This document shows, one piece after another, positions 18,155 to 26,183 of a stretch of DNA of 64,000 bases. A program made the translations under genes and the position numbers. The notes under the pieces were generated by a model. It saw nothing but the letters and a program-made list of their open reading frames with translations. It had not been told where the DNA came from and searched no databases. This DNA comes from Enterococcus mediterraneensis. Lineage in GTDB: Bacteria; Bacillota; Bacilli; Lactobacillales; Enterococcaceae. The DNA lies in NCBI RefSeq assembly GCF_900604485.1, contig NZ_UWOP01000001.1, positions 1,163,501 to 1,227,500 of the forward strand, written 5' to 3'. The first letter of the stretch is position 1, and each line of letters starts with the position of its first letter.

Positions 18155-19006
18155 TTATTTCAATGTTCGGACCAGATAGACCTCATCGCAAAATCCCTTC
18201 AAGGCATTGTAGACCCGTTGTGCTCTGGAATGTTGTCGGCACAAGGCAAAAACTGTTGGACCGCTGCCGCTCATCAATGCAACATCCGCCCCGTATTTCA
18301 TCATACGATCTTTGATTTGCTGAATGATGGGATGACGCTGGATCGTGATATCTTCTAACGCATTGCCCATATAGCGGATCATCTGCTCATAATCATTGGC
18401 GCGGACCGCTTCTGTCAATTTGGCGATATCCGGATGATGGATCTTGTCTACATCGACCTCGGGAAATACCGTCCGTGTAGACACACTGATCCTGGGTTTC
18501 ACTAAGATCACCCAACATTGCGGCATAGGTTCGATCCCTGTGACGATCTCGCCTTTCCCAGCTACAAGAGAAGTTTTACCATATAAACAATAAGGGACAT
18601 CTGTTCCGACTTCCATCCCAAGTTCGATCAATTCTTCATCTGTTAGATTCAGATTCCACAAACGATTCATTCCTCGTAAAACTGCCGCTGTATCGGAACT
18701 GCCGCCGCCAAGACCTGCCGCTACCGGGATCTGTTTTGTGATATTGATTTTAATGCCCTTTTTGATCTTGTAACGTTTTTTCACCAAAGCTGCGGCTTGA
18801 TAAACATTGTTCCGCTGATCAACTGGCAAAAAAGCTTTATTGGTTTCGACGATGATGCGATCTTCTGCTATTTCTTCCATAGTCAAGCGATCCGCCAGAT
18901 CCACACTGGACATGACCATCGCCAGCTCGTGATAGCCGTCTGGACGTTTGAATAGGACATCCAATCCAAGATTGATTTTCGCCGGTGCTTTCTCGATTAT
19001 CTCCAT
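18155..19006 (-). CDS. ispE: 4-(CDP)-2-C-methyl-D-erythritol kinase
   Basis: A 283-residue GHMP kinase. The N-terminal KAPAKINLGLDVL, the ATP loop PVAAGLGGGSSDTAAVL and the C-terminal MSGSGPTVFAL are complete. In the MEP isoprenoid pathway it phosphorylates CDP-methylerythritol. Enterococci make isoprenoids mainly by the mevalonate route, and ispE homologues are still kept in many of them without the rest of the MEP genes; whether this one has its classical role cannot be told from this window. No other MEP gene is nearby. Confidence 0.9.
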   Translation of the reverse strand: MEIIEKAPAKINLGLDVLFKRPDGYHELAMVMSSVDLADRLTMEEIAEDRIIVETNKAFLPVDQRNNVYQAAALVKKRYKIKKGIKINITKQIPVAAGLGGGSSDTAAVLRGMNRLWNLNLTDEELIELGMEVGTDVPYCLYGKTSLVAGKGEIVTGIEPMPQCWVILVKPRISVSTRTVFPEVDVDKIHHPDIAKLTEAVRANDYEQMIRYMGNALEDITIQRHPIIQQIKDRMMKYGADVALMSGSGPTVFALCRQHSRAQRVYNALKGFCDEVYLVRTLK

Positions 19007-19114
19007 TTCCTCACCTACTCACCTGAAAAGAGTCGTTGTGTATTCTATCATAGCAGAAAGCAAATGTATAGAAAGAGATTTTTTATTAATTTTACCAAAA
19101 AACAATCGTTTAAT

Positions 19115-19143
19115 TTGCCGAAAATCCGTTTTCAATTTACAAT
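19115..19143 (+). promoter_or_regulatory. Promoter of the hsp20 gene
   Basis: TTGCCG (19115-19120), 17-base spacer, TACAAT (19138-19143). I see no CIRCE or CtsR repeat beside it. Confidence 0.6.
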
Positions 19144-19180
19144 ATTAATGGATAAAAAATAGAAAGCGGGGAGATATTGA

Positions 19181-19597
19181 ATGGCTAACTTGATTCCAAG
19201 AGATTTCAAAGATCTAGGCAATGCAGAGGATTTGTTTGGTAAATTGATGAATAATTTTTGGCAAGAACGGCAGATTTCCACTGATATCAAAGAATACGAC
19301 GATCATTATCTGGTAAAAGCGGATCTTCCAGGTGTCGATAAAAACGACATCAAAGTCAGTTACGTCAATAATATTTTATCGATCACCGCGACACAATCAG
19401 CGGAAAAAGAAGAAAAAGATGATGCCGGACGCTACCTGCGCCGTGAACGTTCTAGCAGTTCCTATCAACGAAGCTTCACTATCCAAGATATCGACGACGC
19501 TAATATCAAAGCAAAATTCGATAATGGTGTATTGACGCTGAACTTGCCAAAAGCCGGCTACAAAGACGCACCCGGCAGTAATATCACAATTGAATAG
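19181..19597 (+). CDS. Hsp20/alpha-crystallin small heat shock protein
   Basis: A 138-residue holdase chaperone. The alpha-crystallin domain spans roughly residues 30-125 (KEYDDHYLVKADLPGVDKND, GRYLRRERSSSSYQRSF, DNGVLTLNLPK), with a short N-terminal arm and C-tail. It is monocistronic, with GGGGAG before the ATG and a strong terminator behind. It protects unfolding proteins under heat and acid stress. Confidence 0.95.
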   Translation: MANLIPRDFKDLGNAEDLFGKLMNNFWQERQISTDIKEYDDHYLVKADLPGVDKNDIKVSYVNNILSITATQSAEKEEKDDAGRYLRRERSSSSYQRSFTIQDIDDANIKAKFDNGVLTLNLPKAGYKDAPGSNITIE

Positions 19598-19604
19598 ACT
19601 TTTT

Positions 19605-19646
19605 AAACGCTTTGCGACGACTTTTCCGTTGCGGAGCGTTTTTTTA
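19605..19646 (+). terminator. Terminator after hsp20
   Basis: AACGCT...AGCGTT stem extended by TGCGAC/GTTGCG, then TTTTTTT. Confidence 0.85.
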
Positions 19647-19653
19647 ATCCATT

Positions 19654-19687
19654 AAAAAAAGCTAGCGGTTTTTACCGCTAGCTTTTC
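19654..19687 (-). terminator. Terminator after treP
   Basis: AAAAGCTAGCGGT/ACCGCTAGCTTTT stem, T-run on the minus-strand exit side, 12 bases past the PTS stop. Confidence 0.88.
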
Positions 19688-19698
19688 AAATCAACCTC

Positions 19699-21690
19699 TT
19701 ACAACATCTCTGCTTTTCCTACGTTCTCACCAGCATGGATCGTTCCTGTTTTAGCCAGTGTCAAACTTGATACTTTTTCAGCATTCGTGATGACTGTCAG
19801 AACATCTGTCTGTTTGCCGGCTGCTTTGATAGCATTCAGATCCATCACTGCCAACAGAGTCTTCGGTGTCACATCTTGACCTTCTTGGACTTTCACATCA
19901 AAAGGCGTTCCTTTTAATTCAACCGTATCCAAGCCCATATGAACCAAGACTTCTGCACCTGTATTAGTCAAAATACCAATAGCGTGTTTTGTTTCAAAAA
20001 TACTTGTGACTTTCCCGTTGACCGGTGAATAGATCTTGCTGGTCGTTGGACGAACTGCGAAACCGTCACCCATCATTTTTTGTGAAAAGACAGGATCAGC
20101 GACTTGTCCGATTGCTACAACTTCCCCGTCTGCTGGTGCAAACAATGCTTCTTCAGTGACTAGATCCGGTGTTGCGGTCGCCACAGATTCAACTCCGATA
20201 TCACCAACGCTGACACCTGCTGTTGCTAAACCTTCCACTGCTAAGTTATCAGCCGGTGCATCCACAAGATCGATCTTATTGAAGATTCCTTGACGGCGAA
20301 AGACCACTGTCAAGATAAATGGCACTACCACTGCGATCGCCATGGCAATAACAAACGCCAACCAGCCGCCGCCTAATGTAGAATTGATTGCTAAGATCCC
20401 AGGCAAGCCGCCGACACCGATAGCATTGGCACGAACACCCATCAGGTTGCTGAACATACTAGCTACCCCGGAACCGATCATCGCTGCAACAAATGGATAA
20501 ACATATTTCAAGTTGATCCCGAACATCGCTGGTTCTGTTACACCTAAGTAACAAGAAATCGTTGCTGGTATCGAGATTTGTTCTTCTTTTTCATTGCCGC
20601 GATGCAAGAAGATAATCGCTAAAACGGCAGAACCTTGCGCGATATTTGATAATGCGATCATTGGCCATAGATTCGTCGAACCAAAATCGGCGATCAGCTG
20701 CATGTCGATGGCATTGGTCATGTGATGCAGTCCGGTAATAACCAGCGGTGCATATAAGAATCCAAAAACAGCACTGAACAGCCAGCTGAAAGTAGATGTT
20801 AGGCCAGTATTGACGATATAAGAAATACCGCTGCCCAACCACCAGCCAAATGGCCCTAAAACTACGTGAGCGGCTAAAATCGTTGGCAATAATGCAAATA
20901 GCGGAACAAAAATCATGGAAACTGCTTCCGGGATATGTTTTCGGAAGAAAATTTCAAGATAAGCCAACATAAATCCGGCCAACATCGCTGGAATGACTTG
21001 CGCTTGATAACCGATCTTGTCGATATGCGCAAACCCGAAATCCCAAAACGGAATATCTGCAGCTGCGGTACCTGGTACGGCATACGCATTCAATAATTGC
21101 GGAGAAACTAACGTAATCCCTAGAATAATACCTAAAATCTGAGTGGTTCCCATTTTACGAGTAACACTCCATGTAATACCAACTGGCAAGAAGTGGAAAA
21201 TCGCTTCACCAGGCAGCCACAGAAAATCATTGACGCCGTTCCAAAAAACCGATTGAGAGACGATCGTACCATTACCAAAATCAATTCCTTCCAAAACATT
21301 CCGGAAACCTAAAATCAGCCCCCCAACGATGATCGCTGGAATGATCGGTGTAAAAATCTCTGCTAAAACAGTGATAGCTCGCTGAATCGGATTTTGATTT
21401 TGCTTTGCAGCAGTCTTGCTTTGTTCTTTGGAAACCCCTTCGATCCCCGATACCTCTTTAAAATCATTGAAAAAGGTCGGTACATCATTTCCGATGATAA
21501 CTTGGAATTGACCGGCGTTTGTAAACATCCCTTTTACGCTGGAAATATCCTCAATGGATTTTTCATCGGCTTTTTTCGGGTCATTCAATACAAAGCGCAT
21601 CCTAGTGGCACAATGAGTCACTGCAGCGATATTTTCTTTCCCGCCTACATATTCCAGAAGCTTCTCAGCATCTTCGTGATACTTACCCAT
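19699..21690 (-). CDS. treP: Trehalose-specific PTS EIIBCA
   Basis: A 663-residue permease that imports trehalose and phosphorylates it to trehalose 6-phosphate. The IIB domain (1-90) has the phospho-Cys in AAVTHCATRMRF. The IIC domain (about 105-470) has ten hydrophobic segments. A fused IIA domain (about 510-660) has the phospho-His in VLVHMGLDTVELKG, so no separate IIA is needed. It is divergent from a GH65 phosphorylase, pgmB and treR, which fits trehalose. Sucrose-type EIIs are close relatives, and the substrate is inferred partly from the neighbours. Confidence 0.9.
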   Translation of the reverse strand: MGKYHEDAEKLLEYVGGKENIAAVTHCATRMRFVLNDPKKADEKSIEDISSVKGMFTNAGQFQVIIGNDVPTFFNDFKEVSGIEGVSKEQSKTAAKQNQNPIQRAITVLAEIFTPIIPAIIVGGLILGFRNVLEGIDFGNGTIVSQSVFWNGVNDFLWLPGEAIFHFLPVGITWSVTRKMGTTQILGIILGITLVSPQLLNAYAVPGTAAADIPFWDFGFAHIDKIGYQAQVIPAMLAGFMLAYLEIFFRKHIPEAVSMIFVPLFALLPTILAAHVVLGPFGWWLGSGISYIVNTGLTSTFSWLFSAVFGFLYAPLVITGLHHMTNAIDMQLIADFGSTNLWPMIALSNIAQGSAVLAIIFLHRGNEKEEQISIPATISCYLGVTEPAMFGINLKYVYPFVAAMIGSGVASMFSNLMGVRANAIGVGGLPGILAINSTLGGGWLAFVIAMAIAVVVPFILTVVFRRQGIFNKIDLVDAPADNLAVEGLATAGVSVGDIGVESVATATPDLVTEEALFAPADGEVVAIGQVADPVFSQKMMGDGFAVRPTTSKIYSPVNGKVTSIFETKHAIGILTNTGAEVLVHMGLDTVELKGTPFDVKVQEGQDVTPKTLLAVMDLNAIKAAGKQTDVLTVITNAEKVSSLTLAKTGTIHAGENVGKAEML

Positions 21691-21711
21691 AAATAAAACT
21701 CCTTTCCCTTA

Positions 21712-21779
21712 CTTGTATATATATGTTTTGTTGACAAGATAATAATAACTTCTAAAACAAATTTATGCAAGCGTTTTAT
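21712..21779. promoter_or_regulatory. treP control region: cre site and TreR-like box
   Basis: ATGCAAGCGTTTTAT (21765-21779) matches the CcpA cre consensus WTGNAANCGNWNNCW at 14 of 15 positions. TTGTATATATAT (21713-21724) resembles the Bacillus TreR operator TTGTATATACAA in 9-10 of 12 positions and lies about 22 bases before treP. So both glucose repression and trehalose induction are expected. Confidence 0.55.
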
Positions 21780-21961
21780 AAAAATGATTTTATTTTTTTT
21801 GCAATTAAATTTATTTGCCTTATAATTTCACATACCAAAATTAAATATTACATGTAATATAAAAATATATTTCACAAACTTCTTCTTATATAAGAGCGAT
21901 TTTTTAACAACCCATCACTCTGATTGTTCTTTTAAAAAAATAAGAAAACACTTCTATTTAG

Positions 21962-22014
21962 TTGTAATCGCCTACATATTCCGCTATAATCTACTTGCAT
22001 GTATAGGCAAGTAG
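21962..22014 (+). promoter_or_regulatory. Promoter and operator of the GH65 gene
   Basis: TTGTAA (21962-21967), 17-base spacer, TATAAT (21985-21990). Right at the expected start point lies an 8+8-base inverted repeat, CTACTTGC-N8-GCAAGTAG (21991-22014). It could be a TreR operator or a 5' hairpin in the message. Confidence 0.7.
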
Positions 22015-22028
22015 AGAGGAGCATAATC

Positions 22029-24671
22029 ATGACACTTTTATTTATCACTTATAAGAACACTTATTGGCAGACGCTGTTTGCCGAAGAAGAACAGGATTTT
22101 TCTACTTTTTCTGAGGTATTGAGCTATGCAGAAGAATTGAAGCAACAAGGACTATCCGGCGGTATCCTTGCCTCAAAGGAGATCTTGATACCGACAGCGG
22201 CTGGTAAAGCTGATGCCGCGCAAACACTGACAGAAACATTGAATCTGCCTTTTGTTTACGGTAATACAGCAAGTTTTTCAGAAAAAGCCGCTGAGATTCC
22301 TTGGCTTTTGACTTATCATGGCTACCTGCCTGGAAAAGACGAGTATTCTGTAGAATCTCTGCTGACTGTCGGAAATGGATTTCTCGGTCTTCGAGGCACT
22401 ACACCGGAAATGGAAATCGCGGAAGAAAATTATCCAGCCACCTATCTGGCAGGTCTTTATAATACCGCGGCGTCAGAAGTTTCCGGCCAAACCATCTACA
22501 ATGAAGATTTCGTCAATGCGCCGAACCTGCAGAAAATCTATCTGATCGTTGACGGTGAGAAAATCGATATCGCCGCAAATCAAGTTCTTTCTATGAAACG
22601 GCAATTGGATCTGCGTACCGGTTTGTTCCAATCTTGGGTGACGATCCAATTGGAAAGCGGCAAACGAATTGCTGTCCAAACGAAAAAAAGCGCCAGCATG
22701 GAAAACGTCCACCAATATAGCATCCTTTATCGTTTTTCACCGCTGAATTTCTCTGGAGAAATCACTCTTGTTTCCGAAGCTGACGGCAGTGTATTCAATT
22801 CAAATGTGGCTCGTTACCGCAGTTTGACTGCCCATCATTTGACTATCACAAAAAAAATCGCAGAAAAACAGCGTATCTTCTTGGAAGCTGTGACGAAACA
22901 ATCTCAAATCACTATCCGACAAAGCGCTGAGCTTTTCAGCGATTCGCTGGATCTGGAACAGATAGTGACTGCTGAAACAGCAGAAAAGGCAACCCAACAT
23001 TTGTCTTTGGCTGCTGAAGAAAACCAATGGTATGAAGTAGAAAAAACAGTGGATGTCCAACTTATTCACCAACCTCAAAATACAAAAGCAGAAACTTACA
23101 GTTGGCCGGTACTTCCTAGATTCAACGAACTTTACACCGAGTCTAGCAATGCGTGGCAAGAGCTTTGGCAAAAAGCCGGGATCACTGTCGAAGGGGATCT
23201 GATGTCGCAAAAAATGCTGAATCTCCACACCTATCACCTGCTGACTTCCGCTTCACCTAACGGCAATCATGAGCTGGACGCTTCTGTTACTGCCCGCGGA
23301 CTGCATGGCGAAGCCTATCGGGGACATATTTTCTGGGATGAGTTGTTTATTCTGCCTTTTTACATCATCCATTTCCCCGAAACTGCCCGACAACTCCTGC
23401 TTTATCGCTATCAGCGGTTGACCAAAGCAAAAGAAGCGGCACAAGAAGCCGGTTATCAAGGCGCGATGTTCCCTTGGCAATCCGGTTTGGATGGATCGGA
23501 ACAATCTCAAAAACTGCATTTAAATCCGATCAGCGGCGAATGGAAAGAAGATCACAGCCGCCTGCAGCGTCATGTCTCGTTGGCTGTTGCCTATAATGTT
23601 TGGCAGTATTGGCATAATACCGGTGACATCGACTTTATGAAAAAATATGGGATCGAGATGCTATTGGAGATCGCGCATTTTTGGCAAAGCGCGGCAATGT
23701 GGGATGAAGAAGATCAGCGCTATTCCATCAGCGGTGTCATGGGGCCGGACGAGTTCCACGAAGGCTATCCGAATGCTGATAAAGGCGGCTTGAAAAACAA
23801 TGCCTACACCAATATGATGGTGGTCTGGCTTTTTGAAGAGATAACAAAATTAGCGGAGATCCTGCCGGAAGAAGATTTCCAACAGGCTCAAAACAAGACC
23901 GGTGTAGATGATGAGTTATTAGCCGACATGCTGAAGATAAGAAAACAATTGGCATTATCCATCGATGAGGATGGGATCATCGCCCAGTTCGACGGCTATT
24001 TCGATCTGGCGGAGATCGATTGGGATCACTATAAAGAAACTTACGGCAATATCTACCGAATGGATCGCATCTTGAATGCAGAAGGCCGTTCCGCAGATGA
24101 CTACAAGGTCGCTAAACAAGCGGACAGTTTGATGATTTTTTATAACTTCTCCAAAGCGCAAGTCGCGGAGATCTTAGATGATTTAGGGTATCAGCTGCCA
24201 AAAGATTACGTGGAAAAAAATCTCCACTACTATCTACAGCGGACCAGTCATGGCTCGACGTTATCTCGTGTCGTCCATGCGCAACTAGCCGCAATGGTGG
24301 ACGATCAACAGTTGGCTTGGCAGCTTTATCAAGAAGCTTTGTATTCCGATTATCGCGATATCCAAGGAGGAACCACAGCCGAAGGAATCCATGCCGGCGT
24401 GATGGCAGCGACTCTTTTTATCCCGCTGACTACTTTTGCAGGTTTAGATATTCGACAAGAACACGTTCATTTTCAGCCAAAAATGCCGGAAGCATGGCAA
24501 AAAATCAGTTTCTCTATGACGATCCGCGGAGTCGCTTATCAAGTAGCTGTTTCTCATGATGAATTAGAAATCTGCGCAAATCGTGAAATTATGATAACGG
24601 TTGCTGAAAAATCTGTTACACTAAAAGCAAACGAACCACAAACCATTTACTATAAGGAGCTACTCGTATGA
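22029..24671 (+). CDS. GH65 phosphorylase, probably trehalose 6-phosphate phosphorylase
   Basis: An 880-residue GH65 enzyme. The start at 22029 follows GAGGAG by 8 bases. Residues 1-90 are an extra N-terminal part; the GH65 beta-sandwich starts near WLLTYHGYLPGKDEYSVESL. The (alpha/alpha)6 core holds the catalytic acid region VMGPDEFHEGYPN and the phosphate site RTSHGSTLSRVVHA. Products would be beta-glucose 1-phosphate and glucose 6-phosphate. The PTS, pgmB and treR neighbours point to trehalose 6-phosphate; maltose phosphorylase is the main alternative. It overlaps pgmB by 4 bases. Confidence 0.85.
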   Translation: MTLLFITYKNTYWQTLFAEEEQDFSTFSEVLSYAEELKQQGLSGGILASKEILIPTAAGKADAAQTLTETLNLPFVYGNTASFSEKAAEIPWLLTYHGYLPGKDEYSVESLLTVGNGFLGLRGTTPEMEIAEENYPATYLAGLYNTAASEVSGQTIYNEDFVNAPNLQKIYLIVDGEKIDIAANQVLSMKRQLDLRTGLFQSWVTIQLESGKRIAVQTKKSASMENVHQYSILYRFSPLNFSGEITLVSEADGSVFNSNVARYRSLTAHHLTITKKIAEKQRIFLEAVTKQSQITIRQSAELFSDSLDLEQIVTAETAEKATQHLSLAAEENQWYEVEKTVDVQLIHQPQNTKAETYSWPVLPRFNELYTESSNAWQELWQKAGITVEGDLMSQKMLNLHTYHLLTSASPNGNHELDASVTARGLHGEAYRGHIFWDELFILPFYIIHFPETARQLLLYRYQRLTKAKEAAQEAGYQGAMFPWQSGLDGSEQSQKLHLNPISGEWKEDHSRLQRHVSLAVAYNVWQYWHNTGDIDFMKKYGIEMLLEIAHFWQSAAMWDEEDQRYSISGVMGPDEFHEGYPNADKGGLKNNAYTNMMVVWLFEEITKLAEILPEEDFQQAQNKTGVDDELLADMLKIRKQLALSIDEDGIIAQFDGYFDLAEIDWDHYKETYGNIYRMDRILNAEGRSADDYKVAKQADSLMIFYNFSKAQVAEILDDLGYQLPKDYVEKNLHYYLQRTSHGSTLSRVVHAQLAAMVDDQQLAWQLYQEALYSDYRDIQGGTTAEGIHAGVMAATLFIPLTTFAGLDIRQEHVHFQPKMPEAWQKISFSMTIRGVAYQVAVSHDELEICANREIMITVAEKSVTLKANEPQTIYYKELLV

Positions 24672-25318
24672 AAAAAGGATTTATTTTTGATTTAGACGGA
24701 GTTATTACAGATACTGCTAAATTTCATTTTATCGCGTGGCGGGATCTGGCCGCAGAGATTGGGATCGAAGTTGACTTAAAATTCAATGAACAATTAAAAG
24801 GCATCAGCCGGATGGATTCATTAGAACGCATTTTGGCTTATGGAAATAGAGCAAATGACTTCACGACAGAAGAAAAAGAAGCGTTAGCTGCCAAAAAGAA
24901 TACTCATTACGTAGAACTCTTGCAATCATTGTCTCCTGCCGATCTGTTACCTGGTGTCAAAGAATTTTTGGATGACGCACGGCAACAAAATATCCCTTGC
25001 GCTATCGCCTCGGCTTCCAAAAATGCGCCATTCATTTTGAAAAAATTGGAAGTCGCTGATTTGTTCGACGGGATCGTGGATCCGGCAACGTTACACAAAG
25101 GCAAACCCGATCCGGAGATCTTCGTCAAAGCGGCAGAATTATTGAACATCCAGCCGGAAGAAGCGATCGGTTTTGAAGATGCGCAAGCCGGGATCGATGG
25201 AATCAAAGCTTGCGGGATGTTTGCGGTAGGTGTTTTAAGTGACGAACCGCTTCATGGCGCAGATCTGACTGTCAAACGTCTGGATGAATTGAATGTCGCA
25301 GAATTGGTCCAATTATAA
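24668..25318 (+). CDS. pgmB: Beta-phosphoglucomutase
   Basis: A 216-residue HAD-family enzyme. The nucleophile motif is DLDGVITDTAKFHFIAW, the cap has LKGISRMDSLERIL, the loop is IASASKNAPF, and the last motif is IGFEDAQAGIDGIKACGM. It turns beta-glucose 1-phosphate from the upstream phosphorylase into glucose 6-phosphate. It overlaps that gene by 4 bases (ATGA), so production is coupled. Confidence 0.94.
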   Translation: MKKGFIFDLDGVITDTAKFHFIAWRDLAAEIGIEVDLKFNEQLKGISRMDSLERILAYGNRANDFTTEEKEALAAKKNTHYVELLQSLSPADLLPGVKEFLDDARQQNIPCAIASASKNAPFILKKLEVADLFDGIVDPATLHKGKPDPEIFVKAAELLNIQPEEAIGFEDAQAGIDGIKACGMFAVGVLSDEPLHGADLTVKRLDELNVAELVQL

Positions 25319-25323
25319 GCAAA

Positions 25324-25352
25324 TTGCTTTTCAAATTTTCAGCCGATATAAT
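25324..25352 (+). promoter_or_regulatory. Promoter of treR
   Basis: TTGCTT (25324-25329), 17-base spacer, TATAAT (25347-25352), then GGAGGAGG before the ATG at 25373. Confidence 0.7.
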
Positions 25353-25372
25353 AGTGGGGAGGAGGAAATGAT

Positions 25373-26089
25373 ATGAATAAATTCAAAGAGATTTTTCTTG
25401 ATTTGGAACAAAAGATCTTAGCCCAGGAATACCCTCCCCAAACATTATTGCCCAGCGAAAGCCAGCTGATAAAAATCTATGGCGTTTCACGTGAAACAGT
25501 CAGAAAAGCTCTGAATCTGCTGCGCAATGCCGGCTATATCCAAAAGAAACAAGGCAAAGGCTCTATCGTTTTGGATCTAAATCGTTTTGACTTTCCGATC
25601 TCTGGACTGACGAGCTTTAAAGAGTTGCAAGAAACACAGCATATCCGAAATGAGACCACCGTGGTAGAGATCAAAAAAATCGCGGTTTCACCAAAATTAA
25701 GCCAAAACACCGACTGGCCGGTAGCTTCCGAAGCTTGGAAATTGGTCCGTCAGCGAAAGATCGACGATGAAGTGGTGATTTTGGACATCGACTACCTGGA
25801 TGCTCGGATTATTGAAGAACTTCCTGAAAAAAAAGCCCAAGATTCCATTTATCAGTATTTTGAAAATGATTTGGGCTTGGAGATCGCATATGCGCAAAAA
25901 GAAGTCACCGTAGAACCGGTGACAAAAGAGATCCGCGATCTGATGGATCTTCTGCCAGACGATCAGCATGTGGTGGTGGTCCGCAGTCTTGTCTATCTGG
26001 AAGATACTCGTTGTTTTGAATACACCGAGTCGATCCACCGATTAGATAAATTCCGTTTCGTAGATTTTGCCCGGCGGCGTAAGGTCTAA
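25373..26089 (+). CDS. treR: GntR/HutC family trehalose operon regulator
   Basis: A 238-residue regulator. The N-terminal GntR winged helix has LLPSESQLIKIYGVSRETVRKAL and a wing ending QKKQGKGSIV. The C-terminal UTRA domain (about 80-230) binds the inducer, expected to be trehalose 6-phosphate. It has its own promoter. The helix codons contain a 15-of-16 match to the parS site (25483-25498), discussed in the findings. Confidence 0.88.
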   Translation: MNKFKEIFLDLEQKILAQEYPPQTLLPSESQLIKIYGVSRETVRKALNLLRNAGYIQKKQGKGSIVLDLNRFDFPISGLTSFKELQETQHIRNETTVVEIKKIAVSPKLSQNTDWPVASEAWKLVRQRKIDDEVVILDIDYLDARIIEELPEKKAQDSIYQYFENDLGLEIAYAQKEVTVEPVTKEIRDLMDLLPDDQHVVVVRSLVYLEDTRCFEYTESIHRLDKFRFVDFARRRKV

Positions 26090-26111
26090 GTACTGAATCA
26101 AATTTTCCGCA

Positions 26112-26166
26112 AAAAAAACGAACAACAGCTGAAACCATTTGGTTCATTACTGTTGTTCGTTTTTTA
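26112..26166. terminator. Bidirectional terminator treR/mprF
   Basis: Stem AACGAACAACAG/CTGTTGTTCGTT with A-run and T-run flanks. Confidence 0.88.
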
Positions 26167-26183
26167 GCATTCATCTTTAATTT

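Noticed and set aside
22800-23237. A 145-codon minus-strand frame inside the GH65 gene
   Set aside because: No ribosome site; the GH65 gene is continuous and matches its family on the plus strand.
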